This document shows, piece by piece, positions 19,605 to 31,900 of a stretch of DNA of 64,000 bases (position 1 is the first letter of the stretch; each line of letters begins with the position of its first letter). The notes under the pieces were generated by a model, which was not told the DNA's origin, searched no databases, and was given only the letters and a program-made list of their open reading frames with translations. Source of the stretch: Ricordea florida (lineage: Eukaryota > Cnidaria > Anthozoa > Corallimorpharia > Ricordeidae). A program made the translations under genes and the position numbers. The stretch spans positions 6,183,674 to 6,247,673 of the forward strand of contig OX453274.1 of NCBI GenBank assembly GCA_949710005.1, written 5' to 3'.

Positions 19605-22590
19605 CTCAGTGTTGGCATGTTCTTCGATAGATTCCTTGGAATAAGGTGCATCTATCTGTTTAGTCCTGGAGTTTAGAAACTCTTCCCAATCATTGTGTTC
19701 ATTTATAGCTGCGCTATTTACATATCATTCAGCCACTTCTCCTCGACTTATCAGTATATGCTCATTTTAAAAGAGTTCACTGGTTTCAACACTTTCTTGG
19801 TCTAACACTTTGACTTTAGTACTGGTAAAGTTCCTTTATAGGCCATGCTTGCACCACTCTATTTTATGGCAGGCAAGATGGTCCCAAAACACAAGGCACA
19901 CTGCTTGACTGTTTATTTTTGTTATTTAACTTGTCCGACAAATACTCGTCGTGTTAGTTCATAAAGAAGATATCCTAACTAGATTCAGTAAAATCACATT
20001 GCGCTGCTTACATAATATATTACACCAAGATAAAGAACGTTTTTCGTTCTTCACTGTTAAGCACAAAAACAGACCACAAAACATCTTTTGTATGGGATGC
20101 GTTTTTCATTAACTACAAAGGCCACTTTCGGGTGAGAATAGAACCCAACCATGGACCCATTTCTCGAAAGTCTCGATACCTTCACTGGCCCGTAGATCCA
20201 TTTTTAGGTCAGGGTCTGTCTTTCAGTAGTTCTTAGCGTACAAACCAACCTAACGTACAAGTTAATCAAGAATAGTATTGCTTAATCTTAGAAACTAAGA
20301 AACACTGTGATCATAAAAGAGCTTCTCAGGCCGCTTTCTTGCAGGTCCCGATGACCTTAATTCGGAGTCTATCAAATATTTCGGTAACGTACAAACCAGC
20401 CCAGTGTGGAAGTTAACTTGGAATTCCCTGGCTTAAAACTTAAAAACCAACAAAATATGTTACATGTTGTAAATATTGTCATCATATAACAGCTTTCCGG
20501 GACCGCTAAGTTGCTGGCCTTTCGTGAAACGGCTCTTAACACGTCAAGAGAAAGACGTAAATCTCTTTCCACATAAAGTCAAGAACTAACGTACTGTTAT
20601 GATAATTAATAATTAGATTGTGAGCTCGAGATTTCTATGGGGTGATCACAGAAATCGAGAGAGAATAAATTTAGTAAAAATCATGATAAACGAATCATGT
20701 GTCGGTGAAAAAAATAACAAAATACTAAATCTCCCTGTGAAACTTCGCTAAAGCGCGAAGACATCGGCATTTTGAAAACGATCTTCAACCAAGTGCTGCA
20801 CTCTAATGGCTGATAGTCTATAGTAGCTCAGCTAATCAGATTGCGGCATTTGCATTAGTATACCAGCAGATTTTTTCTTTTAGAGAAATAGTGACGCATA
20901 CGGACAGCCTATTTTTATTTTTAAGGGGGAGGAAGAAAGACAATTACGGGAAAAGGATATTGCGAGAAAAAATAGCTCACGGCAGACTAAACAAGCTAAG
21001 TCAGCAAAACGTACTTTCGAAGAAAATGCCAAAATAAATCATCACTAAGACGAACTTACTCAACCCTGAACCAGTTATTTAATTGTCCATCCTTAAATGA
21101 CATCCACGAAGCATTCTAATATTTTCTCGAACTTCGTTTACTTTCTAACTAAAATGTTTGGAACCGACGAATTCTTGTCCAGACTGAATTCATCCGTTCC
21201 TCTAATGCGCCATGATCCATGTGATCTCGGATCACAGATTCAGATCCGAATCATACCGAAGGAACGCACCCAAACTTGCTTTAAAAATGAGGCTTTCGCT
21301 GCTCGCCCTTAAAATAATAAGGATTTTTTTTTACTTTCGACAAGGAACGTTTTTTACACTCTGCTTGCAATCTTATTTCGAAGTCTTATCTTATCCTCTA
21401 TAATGAAAAAAAAAAAATTCATTACTAAGGTTAGCTTATTCAACGTGATACCGCCAGTTTTATCGAGAACGACTGAAAAATTACTTTCCATGGAGAATTG
21501 AAAATCTCTCTACGTAAAAACGACTTTTTGTACACTAATAACTAGGAATCGAGGCATAAAAAGTAAATGAAGGTAAATAAAGATAGGCCTTCGATTTCAA
21601 TAGACTTTACTACGCAAGCTGTAAATACACTGTTCGTTTTTTTTCTTGTTTGTACAACGAAATAGTGAAGCTACAGCATGCCATATAAAGTGTAGGGTAA
21701 TAGGAAAACCATTACCAAAGAACTCCTTCCTTTGTACCATAAATTACCTAATGACTACGGACAAAATCTAAAACATACAACGTTCCCTCCTGGAGACGAC
21801 AAAGACAAACCTGGCCAATGCCCAACCCCACCCCCACTAAAAAAGAAAAATAAATGCCTGAGTGGACAATCACATAAAAATAACAACAGTTGTGACCGAA
21901 ATTATTGGGTACTACCGTTCACTGCTACTCGTTTTAATAGTTAAAGAGGTGGGAAAAAGGAAAAAAGAAACGTTTAAGTAATGCATGAGAAAGACAAAGG
22001 AAATCAGGCACCTTAACATGTTTCGACATCCGATAAAACACGACGCGGATTTTGATGTAATATTTCGAACACGAGCGACAGTGTTTGATCACATATTAAA
22101 TGTGAAAAGTAATTTTAACTATAAACGTACTGTGGAGCATTGATAACGCGGTCCCCTCCTTAAATGAGGGTATAATACTACTTCTTCAACGAAGAGACTT
22201 TGAAGGCCAATTTCAGTTAGAAAAACAATAGGTTTTTATCTGCCTTCTATACGGACCACAGTGAGAGTTTTCCCATGTCTTTGGCGTATGGATTGTTCTT
22301 ACACAAATAATAAAAGTCTTGTTTCAATAATCCTCGTTAACTTGCCTTATTTAAGAAAGTAATTAACCCTAGTGATAACAGTCGTGTTAGGTGACTAAGA
22401 AATAAATCTTTATCTGTGTAACTGCTTGTTAAATATGACATGATTTCCCGAGGAACGCCCCACAGCGGCGGGGAGAAATAACAGCTTTATTCTAAACATG
22501 CTGCGAGTTCGTCATTCTATTAACCACCTTCGGAAGGCTTTCACTTTTGAATCCAGACGTAAACGCTTGAAAAAATGCTTTCAAGTTCCA
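19605..22590. other. No gene recognised; scattered repeat remnants
   Basis: Around 20238-20345 and 20391-20520 there is a weak direct duplication (both contain GTACAAACCA...GTTAA and a CAGCTTT/GAGCTTCTC...CCG segment). At about 20608-20675 a foldback of the type AATTAGATTGTGAGCTCGAG ... AATCGAGAGAGAATAAATT resembles one arm set of the nested repeats at 23.4 kb. No coding signal is supported. Confidence 0.45.
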
Positions 22591-22596
22591 GTGAAA

Positions 22597-22884
22597 ACGA
22601 GCTACTCTTGTCGTTCGCCCTAACGATCGCACGATACAGGTAAAACGCGCTTCCCTTGTCGTTCGCCCTAACGATCGCACGATACAAGTAAAACGCGCTT
22701 CTCTTGTCGTTCGCCCTAACGATCGCACGATACAAGTAAAACGCGCTTCTCTTGTCGTTCGCCCTAACGATCGCACGATACAAGTAAAACGCGCTTCTCT
22801 TGTCGTTCGCCCTAACGATCGCACGATACAAGTAAAACGAGCTTCTCTTGTCGTTCGCCCTAACGATCGCACGATACAAGTAAC
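22597..22884. repeat. 48-bp tandem array, six copies
   Basis: Six head-to-tail copies of a 48-bp unit contain CTTGTCGTTCGCCCTAACGA, then TCGCACGATACAAGTAAAAC. The outer copies differ by a few bases and the inner ones are almost identical. Because 48 is a multiple of three, two minus-strand frames stay open through the array with a 16-residue repeat; with no start context or flanking exon these are probably not genes. Confidence 0.9.
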
Positions 22885-23173
22885 GAGCAAGGGTCCAGCT
22901 CCTTTTGCTTCAAGAAAGAACCAACGTCACCTACGTCCTGCGTGGTTCGGTGTCCAGCATGTCGTCGATTCAAACGCCTAGTGAAGATATACTGCTCGAT
23001 GCCGTTACCGTTTTTCCCTGAAAACCAACACGGTGTTTTTAGAGTGCGTCACACAGGCGAGTCTTTGCTGAAAGTACTATCCTGAGCAAAATATACTATT
23101 ACACGTGGTCCCCAAGAGCAAACGCGTGAGTTGATATTCGGGCATCGTTATTTATACGTATCATCATTATTTT

Positions 23174-23609
23174 AAGAAATAGAAAACACGTACCGTGTTT
23201 CTATCAAGTTTTAGTATAAATCTACTAGTGTTCTATCATAAATGCCCCGCTCTGATTGGCTACGCTACTCACTATCTATTCTGTGATAGATAGTGAGTAG
23301 CGTAATGGCGTTCGCTTCTTCACGTTTTCGAAGTGTCCGTGAAGAAGATTTAGACAGTTTACTGGTCGAGGCTGTTCCAGAAAAGACAAAGTTTTGAAGG
23401 ACTAGTAGATTTATACTAAAACAATTAGATTATTCGCTCTCGATTTCTATGCGTGATAGTTGACTCGGGCTGCGCCCTCGTCAACTATCGCGCAATAGAA
23501 ATCTGGAGCTCATAATCTAATTGTTTAATAGAAACACGAGTGGAAGTTTGGGAGAACGAGAAATGCTGTGGGAAGACGAGCCACAGCTTTTTCGAGTTCT
23601 CCCAAACTC

Positions 23610-23647
<38 letters not shown>

Positions 23648-23664
23648 CATGTTTTCTATTTCTT
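23174..23664. repeat. Nest of stacked inverted repeats (foldback cluster)
   Basis: The outer pair is 23174-23206 (AAGAAATAGAAAACACG...GTTTCTATC) with 23632-23664. Inside are three separate foldbacks: 23211-23423 with ends GTTTTAGTATAAATCTACTA and complement, itself containing a hairpin around TACTCACTATCTA; 23421-23526, near-perfect with AAACAATTAGATTAT ends; and 23528-23623, with ATAGAAACACGAGTGG ends and GTTTGGGAGAAC arms. They abut each other almost base to base. Confidence 0.8.
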
Positions 23665-23839
23665 TTAGAAAACACCGCGACGAAAAAAAGAAAAGCAACA
23701 TGTTAACTTTGAATATCAAAATATAAATTCTCTTTGCTCGCGTCATCATTACGTCAGCAGCTCGTGCAAGTTCTGTGTTTCTATCGAGTTATAGAAACAT
23801 AAATTCTAACCAATCTGCGCGCGATATTACAACGATATG

Positions 23840-23881
23840 CGTCATCACAGTGGTCAAAATTTGTTGACCACTGTGACGACG
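23840..23881. repeat. Short hairpin
   Basis: CGTCATCACAGTGGTCAA and its near-complement TTGACCACTGTGACGACG face each other across an AATTTG loop, 33 bp downstream of the DOCK stop codon. Confidence 0.7.
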
Positions 23882-23913
23882 CGTACTCGTTGTCGATAAG
23901 AGTACAGACAACG

Positions 23914-24082
23914 CTAAACCACATTCCATTTGTTAAATCCTACCTCATCTCCGATATATTTGGTAAGCTCCATTCTCAGCTGCGCATACTTCTCCTTCAT
24001 GTCTGCTTGATACATTCTTTGATCTTCCTGGATCAGCTGCTCGTTCAGGTCCAAAGCTTTTCCACAACATGTGAGGAACTCC
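23914..24082 (-). CDS. DOCK9/10/11-like: DOCK exon 34, C-terminus with stop
   Basis: 169 nt read to TAG at 23914. Encodes [20 protein letters not shown] and continues to [10 protein letters not shown], then VGFNKWNVV and stop. GAG|GTAGGA after IGDE could be a donor, in which case the last nine residues would be intronic and a further short exon would exist; vertebrate members do continue past this point. Confidence 0.8.
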
Positions 24083-27000
24083 CTGCCGGACAAAAGTCGA
24101 AGAACGCATTAGTTCAAAGAGTTATACACTAAGGAAATACACCTTATGCCCTTTCAAGGCAGAAAAGTAAGAGCACAGTGCACAAACCTGTAAACCTGCT
24201 GCAACTTTCTAATGTGTTTTTCTGGATGAAGCACTACTACGGATTTGTCGAGGAACGCTTGGGCGTAGGCAAGAGGGCCAGCATTGACCTGGAAAATTAA
24301 CATCAGTAAAAAAAAATCACTTTTCCGATCAGTGTCAACCGCAACTTTTACTTTGTATCAAACTTTACATTTTGTCAAATATAATCACTCGCGTGCGGTA
24401 GGACCGGCAGATGTAGAGAAAGAACTTTGTGGCATGAGTGAGTGAGTGACGTAGGTCAAAATACGTCACGCAAGGGGGCATTGCGATATCGCTTATCCGT
24501 GACGAGGCGATGTCACACAATACAGCACTTTTACCTAAGGTAACACACAGCTTCTAAGCGGTAAGCCGAGTGCAACGAGCGTGCGGCACAGTTCATACAG
24601 TACCAGTAAAAAGAATGTGTTATACAGCGGTACTTTGCGTGTTTTTGTGAATTTCGCGGGATTTCGTTTTTCCACGACTGCGCGAAATATCAGAAGCCCT
24701 GGTTATAGTGTGAATGCATGGATCAATTCAATATAACTTTTACAGGTGATTCACAATTTACATGAGCAGCTATTGTTTTGGGTTTGAAGTCAATATCTCC
24801 ACTTCTAAGATTTTGATTGAACTGACTCATTAGTGGTGATCAGTTCTTTGGTTGTCGTAATCAGTATTCATTATCTACTTTTGATATTGCCGAGAGAAAT
24901 AACAAACTGATCACTGTTGAGTCTTACGATGCTAGTTTAGATACCTGCACACTGACGCTGCCTTGAAGGACTAACTGAAGTTTCTTCATGTCAGGAGGAT
25001 GTTGCGCTATCACAGTGCATAGTTCCTTCACTTTATTCTGCATTTCATCGACTGCAACCTGCAACAGAAGTTATTTTGAACCTTTTAAATTATTTTCTGA
25101 CTGAAAGAGTTAATTCGCGATAATTCCACACATCATATTCTCATTGCCGTGTTTATAGCTACGTATTGATCTTACAAGGAGAAACTGGACGCTGATCAGG
25201 TGTTAAGAGTATTGTTTTAGTTAGAATACCTCAACTGGAGTTAGTTCATACTGCTCTTCCTGCACAACTAGGATTCGTTTCTTGACGTAGGGGAATGTGT
25301 TGGCAGCTGAAAAAGATAATGAGGAAACAAACATTAAAAAAAATAGAGAGTGGTGAAGAGGGGTTGTAAAGATACTCAACAGTACTGTACTGTGGTACTG
25401 TTTGTTTTACTATACAGTGGGGTTCTAACTTTTTCTTCTGTGGATTAAACCAGGCAATGTGACCATTCTTTGTAAAGCTACTGAACAATACTGTACTGTG
25501 GTACTGTTTGTTGTGCTGTACAGTGTGTTTCTAACTTTTTCAACTGCGGATCAAACCATGCAGTGTGACCATTCTTTAAAAAGCTACTGAACAGTACTGT
25601 ACTGTGGTACTGTTTGTTTTACCACACAGGGGGGTTCTAACTGAATCATCTGTGGATCAAACCATGCAGTGTGACCAATTTATGGAAAGCTCCTGAACAG
25701 TACTATATTGAGGATCTGCTTGTTTTACTACAAATTTGTTACTTTACTTTGTCCTTTTAATCTTTTTCTAGTTACGCAAGGTATAACCGGATAAATATTT
25801 CTCAACACATACTTGTAAGAATCGTCTTTCTCTTGCACTGCTCTGTCAAGCTTCCATGGGCTTTACCGCTGACAGTGAACGGTGTCTCATAAATAAACCG
25901 TCTGATGTTGTTGTTACGTTCAAAGTTGGTTGGTCTGCCAGCAAGCTCTTCATCATCAAAATACGGCTGAACATACGTGATCTACAAACAGCGAAAGCAT
26001 TACAGTGATGCAAGGAACGACCAAAGAGACAAAAATTCACACGCAACAAAGCTCTACGCAACGTTTGGTACAACTTTTAACGCAAAGGTCAAAGAAGTTC
26101 GATCACTGGCTTCATCCACAGGTTATAAAGCTATAAAAGTACACAAGTGATCTACCAACGGCGAAAGTATTACAGCTATGCAAGGAACGACCAAAGTTAC
26201 CAATATTTATAGACAACAACACTATACATAACACTTTCTTACAAATTTTAACGCAAGAATCTAGAGAAGCGCTTTTATCGACTTAGCAACAGTTGGGAAA
26301 GTTAAAAAAAAGGTTTAAAACATTTGGCATTGTATACTGCCCGCCCACCTTTTGTGAGAAAGTATCCTGTTAAAAGATTGAAACTAATAATCGTTGTCTA
26401 TAACTTAAGATAGACAGGGTGAAGAAACTTGAAGCTTGGAAAAGTCGGACAAGTGTTTCACGTCACCACTGAAAATACCACCCACAAATAGAATGGTCCA
26501 AATTTCTTTTTTCAAGAAAGTGGGAGGCAGCGTGGCCGAGTGGTTAGGGTGCCGGACTTGTAACTGGTCATGGTCCCGGGTTCGATTCCCGTCCTGACCA
26601 CTACATGGATATGTAATACGGTAATCCCGAGTTTCATATCCTTCATATCATCAGCCACGCTTGTAAATAGCCAACTGGTCTGCCTTCCGCCAGTTGGGAT
26701 TCTTAGCAAAAAATTTATGTTGTGTTAAATGTAAAATTAACTCTGAAAAGCCCCGTGGGGACGAGCCAATAAAGTACGTACGTGTGTAATTGAGTATAAT
26801 ACGTTTTCTGTCTATGGAACAACACAGAACTATCGCTTGGGTTCGAAACCTAAAGCGCATGATCGTAGGTTCAACACGCTGACCATTACACTACCCTGCA
26901 TCCACACCAGTTGAGACTGACTGTCTTTAATCCTCATCAGGATTCTTACCTGAATGTAACCAAACTTTGAATCCAGCGTTTCTGCGTGGACCTAGGACGT

Positions 27001-28876
27001 TGATAGTTTATATGGTACACTGCGTTATCTTTCTTAACAACAACAACACGCACTTTATTTCAAAAACCACTACAGAGACCATAGTAGCCCGCAATTAACA
27101 TAGCTATTCTAGGCGGGCTACTTAATTTTGGACTAGATGTTAAAAAAAATATATATATGTACAACAACAGAAAATGTGTCTACAGCAACTTTAAAGAAAA
27201 TAGATATAACAATATTAAGAAAAAAAAGAAGAAATGGAAAACAAACTATTAATAACGACAGTAAAGAAAAGAGAAAATAGAAGCAAATTAACTTTTAAGA
27301 CTTGGCGGAACTATTTATTAGCCGCATGTGCTTAGAAAGGTCAATGTAGCGCATTTCACCATTTATCTCCTCAATTCCAAGAATATGTAGAAGTAAATCA
27401 TGTAATTTACGTTTGAAGGGTGCTTTCTTTAACTTTCAATAGGTGGTTCGTACAACTTCCAAAAAACAAAATTCAAGGACATTTTAAGGACAAAAATTAG
27501 TTTTCAAGAACAGAGTTGTATTAAAGAAATCGGAACTCATTCATACATTCCGTCAACTAAGTCGGGTTATATCAACCTTGGCTGATGAAAGAACCCAATA
27601 ACAGAGGTCTGGTGCAAAAAATGCAGGCAAAGATCAAGAGATCACGTTGTTTACCGGTATTTTTAGCTAGTTAACAGATGTAGAGCCAATAACATGTTTA
27701 ATTCAACTTATCTCTTATGCAGTAAATCTTTATTCATTGATCTATTTATCTATGTATTCAATTTATGTGTGGATTGCTTATTTACTTATTCAATTGTTTT
27801 TCCCATTGGCGTGATGGACAATTTATACAAGTTACTGTGGAGTATTCACATGTTAAGCAACCTCAAGATACATGCGGTTTACCAATTACAAGTTTCCGAA
27901 AATTCCGGTTAGAAAGTAAATGGAACGGGAGTCTCCGGGGCATTCCGGTGGAAATTTCCGAGAGCAACGAAATTTCTGAAAAGGAAGTCTTGTTCTCATT
28001 CCTTTTAAGTCATCTATGATACCTGTTAGATTAGGATTGCATTTCCACGTGAACTGTCTCGTTATCGGAATCTTGATTGACATTTAAGGAAATGCCCTCT
28101 TTTGAGGATTAAGTTTCACCTTTATATTTTCGACTCTCTCTCTCGGAATGTAGCTTGTGTTTTGGAAGTCATCATTATTAAACGGTACTGTTTATCAGGA
28201 AAAAAGGTCTGGAAGTTTTTTTTTTGGCGATAATTTTTCACTCTAACAATACCTTTGATGACAGTTTTAGACTCTACCTGCAGACTGGAGTGGGTTTTGC
28301 AAATGGTAAACGACAATCCCTTACAAAATTTCCCTCTTTTGGATTTTGTTTATCAATTCAGCTGCAACCTGACCGGTATTACAGTGTACATGGTAAACAA
28401 GCACAATATCTGGTGCGTTTTGTCGTTACAAGCTAGTCACCTTAGCAGACTCCATAATCAGTTTCACGGTTTCCTTGCCGTGTTTTCTGGAGTACATGTT
28501 TTCCAGTCGCTGGGAAATCTCTGCCAGGCCAGTGATCTTTGGTTCTTTGTAAATAAACTCCTTTCCATCGTCATCGCTGAACATCTGAACGCAAAGAAAC
28601 GAGAAACAGAATCAGGGTGACATGTTCCCCTTCTTGTCGCTGGTTCCTCAAGCAGGAACGATAAGTCGAATACTGCGTTCTGATTGGCTACCCGATCGGG
28701 CAAAATGGGTTCATCTTGCCCGCCCGAAATTTCCCGTATGGCAATTTTGTTTCGCGTTGTCCCGCGAAACAAAATTGCCATATAATAAATCCTTTACTGA
28801 CCAAGCTTCTTCGGTCACGATCGCAAAAAAGAACTCAGCCAAAATGCAGATATCTTGACCTCACGCTTGGTCAATA

Positions 28877-28907
<31 letters not shown>

Positions 28908-31900
28908 CACACACACACACACACATATAGGAGTGGTGTTGCATCGGTTGGAGATAAAAACACACAAAAAATGGTTTATCAAAAGAGTTGAAAATGTAAA
29001 CTGTTCCATCTAAAGGGACAAATCACGGTGGTACAATTGACAGTTACTTGAAGAGGTTAAGCATGATAGCATGAATTATTAAGGCTGACGTTTGTGTTGT
29101 CCGCCAAAGCAGACGGCTGAGGCGAGTAACACAAAAAAAGCGCCTTGATAATTCTCGCTATAATGCGAAAAACCAAACAATTTGGTTAGTGAAACCGATG
29201 TCAGGTATGATCATCAACGGTGGACACACGCTTTTGAAGTACACTCCAGAACACTTACAGCGCATGGCCACTCTTCCTGGTAGGTAGCTATTTTATTCAT
29301 TTTCGAATTGGCATTTTCTGATAACTTACGCTATTCGGGGGAAGTGCATAAAAATACCCACAACAAAGAGTTCATAAATGGAAACAAACACAGAAAAACG
29401 TAGACCAGAGTGTTAGCAATTAATAAAACAATGTTTCAAATGTCTCTAGGTTAATGATACGAGAATTTGTTATTGCTACATATCAAGCCTTTATTTATTA
29501 TCCTTAGTCTTGTTTAATATAAGTAGCGTTCTTCAAAAATTCAATGCGCACTCGTCGTCGGTTTGGACTTAAATCATTTATATTTGGGCTGGTTTTGGGT
29601 GTGCATTGCTTTGTAGGGGACCTCGTGCCCAATTGTATCTCACACCTAATTAGGTAGCTGAGAGAAACGTGATAAAAACAAATGATAAAATTATGTCTTT
29701 TGGAACATCTCTAAATAAATAAACGGAGAAGGGGGCACAATAGAAACTTCATGCTTAGAATGAACGTGTCCCATTTGTATGGTAACCTTTCGTTTTTTCT
29801 TCAGCAAGTTTTAGTATCTTTCGAGTATCTGTAATGCTACTTTTTTCACATACAGTTTTTACCTGTCCAAAGAAAGCCACTCTGAAGTACTTTCCCAGAA
29901 GTCTTTTTCCACTGCCCATCACTTCTACTACTTTCTTGTATGCCTTAGCGAGACTGTCGTACGCATGCGCGAGGCCCTGTACAGAAAACAACAAATTCGT
30001 GTGGTTAGAACAACTTCATAAAGCGATGAAAACAATAACAGCAAGTTTAGTCTTTAGTCTATAATGCAATCTGGCTTAAAAACAATACAAACGTCCGAAA
30101 AGGTGAAGTTTGACTCGGGCATTAATCGAGGGTCGTAACGAGGTATATTTTTTCGTAGCTGATCCCATTTTTTTTTACCCAGAATTTTGATCCCTGATCC
30201 CAAAAGCCATCAGAATTCTGATCCCTGATCCCTGATTCCATGAAAAACACCGCTGATCCCGATCCCACGGGCTGCGATCCCAGATCCCGGGCTGTGATCC
30301 CTGATCCCATATACCTCGTTACGACCCTGATTAATCACTACATCTAGTGATGCACGGTTTGACCGATGGCACCAAATTGCGCGACGCAATGTCTGTGTAG
30401 AAGGTTTAACGGTAATACACTCATGTCCTATATTTTGGAGCCGTTCTTCCAGACCTGTTTGAGTCTTCAATCGATAATTATACGAAAACGTTTGCAGCAA
30501 AAAATGTTATTCTTCTACACGTTGTTTCTTACTTGACGCTTTGTTTACATGAATTTTTTCAGCAAGATATTTTGAAAAGCAGAAGAGTTACAATGCTTTA
30601 AATGTTTGGTGTATATAGGACATGAATGTATTAGGCTTTCACAATCAAACACCACATTGTATGATTTAAGGTTTAGATTTTGAAGTGAATGGATGAAATG
30701 CTCCTTCTCTCGCTTTTATATTTGTATGAAAATTGCGCAAATAGCCATATCTCAGGCGTCTAAAGGGCCAAACTAAATCGTGACTTGAGGTTCATCTCTG
30801 AGGACGAAGGAATTGCGATGACTGTTGACAAGTAAATCACTTGACTGTGATGATGACTTCCGCTACGGTCGTCGAGACGTCGGTCAACATCATCAACATC
30901 AGTTCTTTTCAAAACTACCTACACCCGGAACATAGGTCATTTTATTATATCTCTCAGTTAATACGCGCGCTGTGATTGGTCAATTTAGAGGACCTTTCTT
31001 CTCTGTACGGCCCGCTAAATTCAAAAGTTTGTTTTGAGATATAATAAATATCTTACAAACCTCGTTTTCTCTTCGCGCTTGGGCCATAAATCTGAGCGGA
31101 AAAAACTCGGTCCGTAACTTACAGTATGGACCTCGAACTCAGTTAGTAAGAGGTATGTACAGTTTTGTCCTTAGGAATCTAGCCTTTGAATAGAAACCTC
31201 CCCGCCGTTCCTCATATTATTTACATATGAAGAACAGGGAGGTTTGTAACAAAACAAGGTCACCCTCAGCCTCACTTCTATTCGGAGACCAGGGTACCAA
31301 GCACCCAACTGAAGAATGGTCTATTGAACTCCACAACCAACTACCGAGACTCCTGGGTTCAAACCATTTACAATTGTAAAACGGATGATTAATGTTGCAG
31401 ATTGGATTATAGAGGTGGAAGGGAGAAAAGAAAGCCCTTTGATACAGTTTGCACGTACTCTGAAGTCCCTCTGCTGTTCGTAGATTGGAATGGCCAACTT
31501 TGAGACTTCACCAATGACCTCGTAACGCTCAGCCCGCTCTAGAAACTTAGCGCACTGCTCCAGAAGGTCCACTAAATGTCTCTGAACGGATAAACAAGAA
31601 CATTAATAACCCGCTTCAAAGTAAACGGAATAGGAACATCAACTCTGCAAAAAGAGAATGTATGTGTTGTGGTTCAATTTTATCCTTGGTTCAAATTTGG
31701 TTATTTTTTGTTTGGTTATAGTTAATTTAATTTCAGGATAATAAGTTTCGAACAAAGGAAAATACAATGTCATATATGTGCACTGTGGAAGAAACTCTGC
31801 AATTTACGCTACAACCCCCCACACCTCCCCCTGATGCATCAGTTTCATAAAATCGGCAAAAATCAGAACATCTTCAGATAATATATGCCAGCCATATAGC

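Noticed and set aside
22597-22884. CRISPR-like array (regular 48-bp units)
   Set aside because: The units are directly contiguous with no unique spacers, and the genome is eukaryotic; it is a minisatellite.
22492-22890. Two long minus-strand frames with a 16-residue repeat
   Set aside because: Produced by the 48-bp tandem array; no start context, splice partner or non-repeat conserved sequence.
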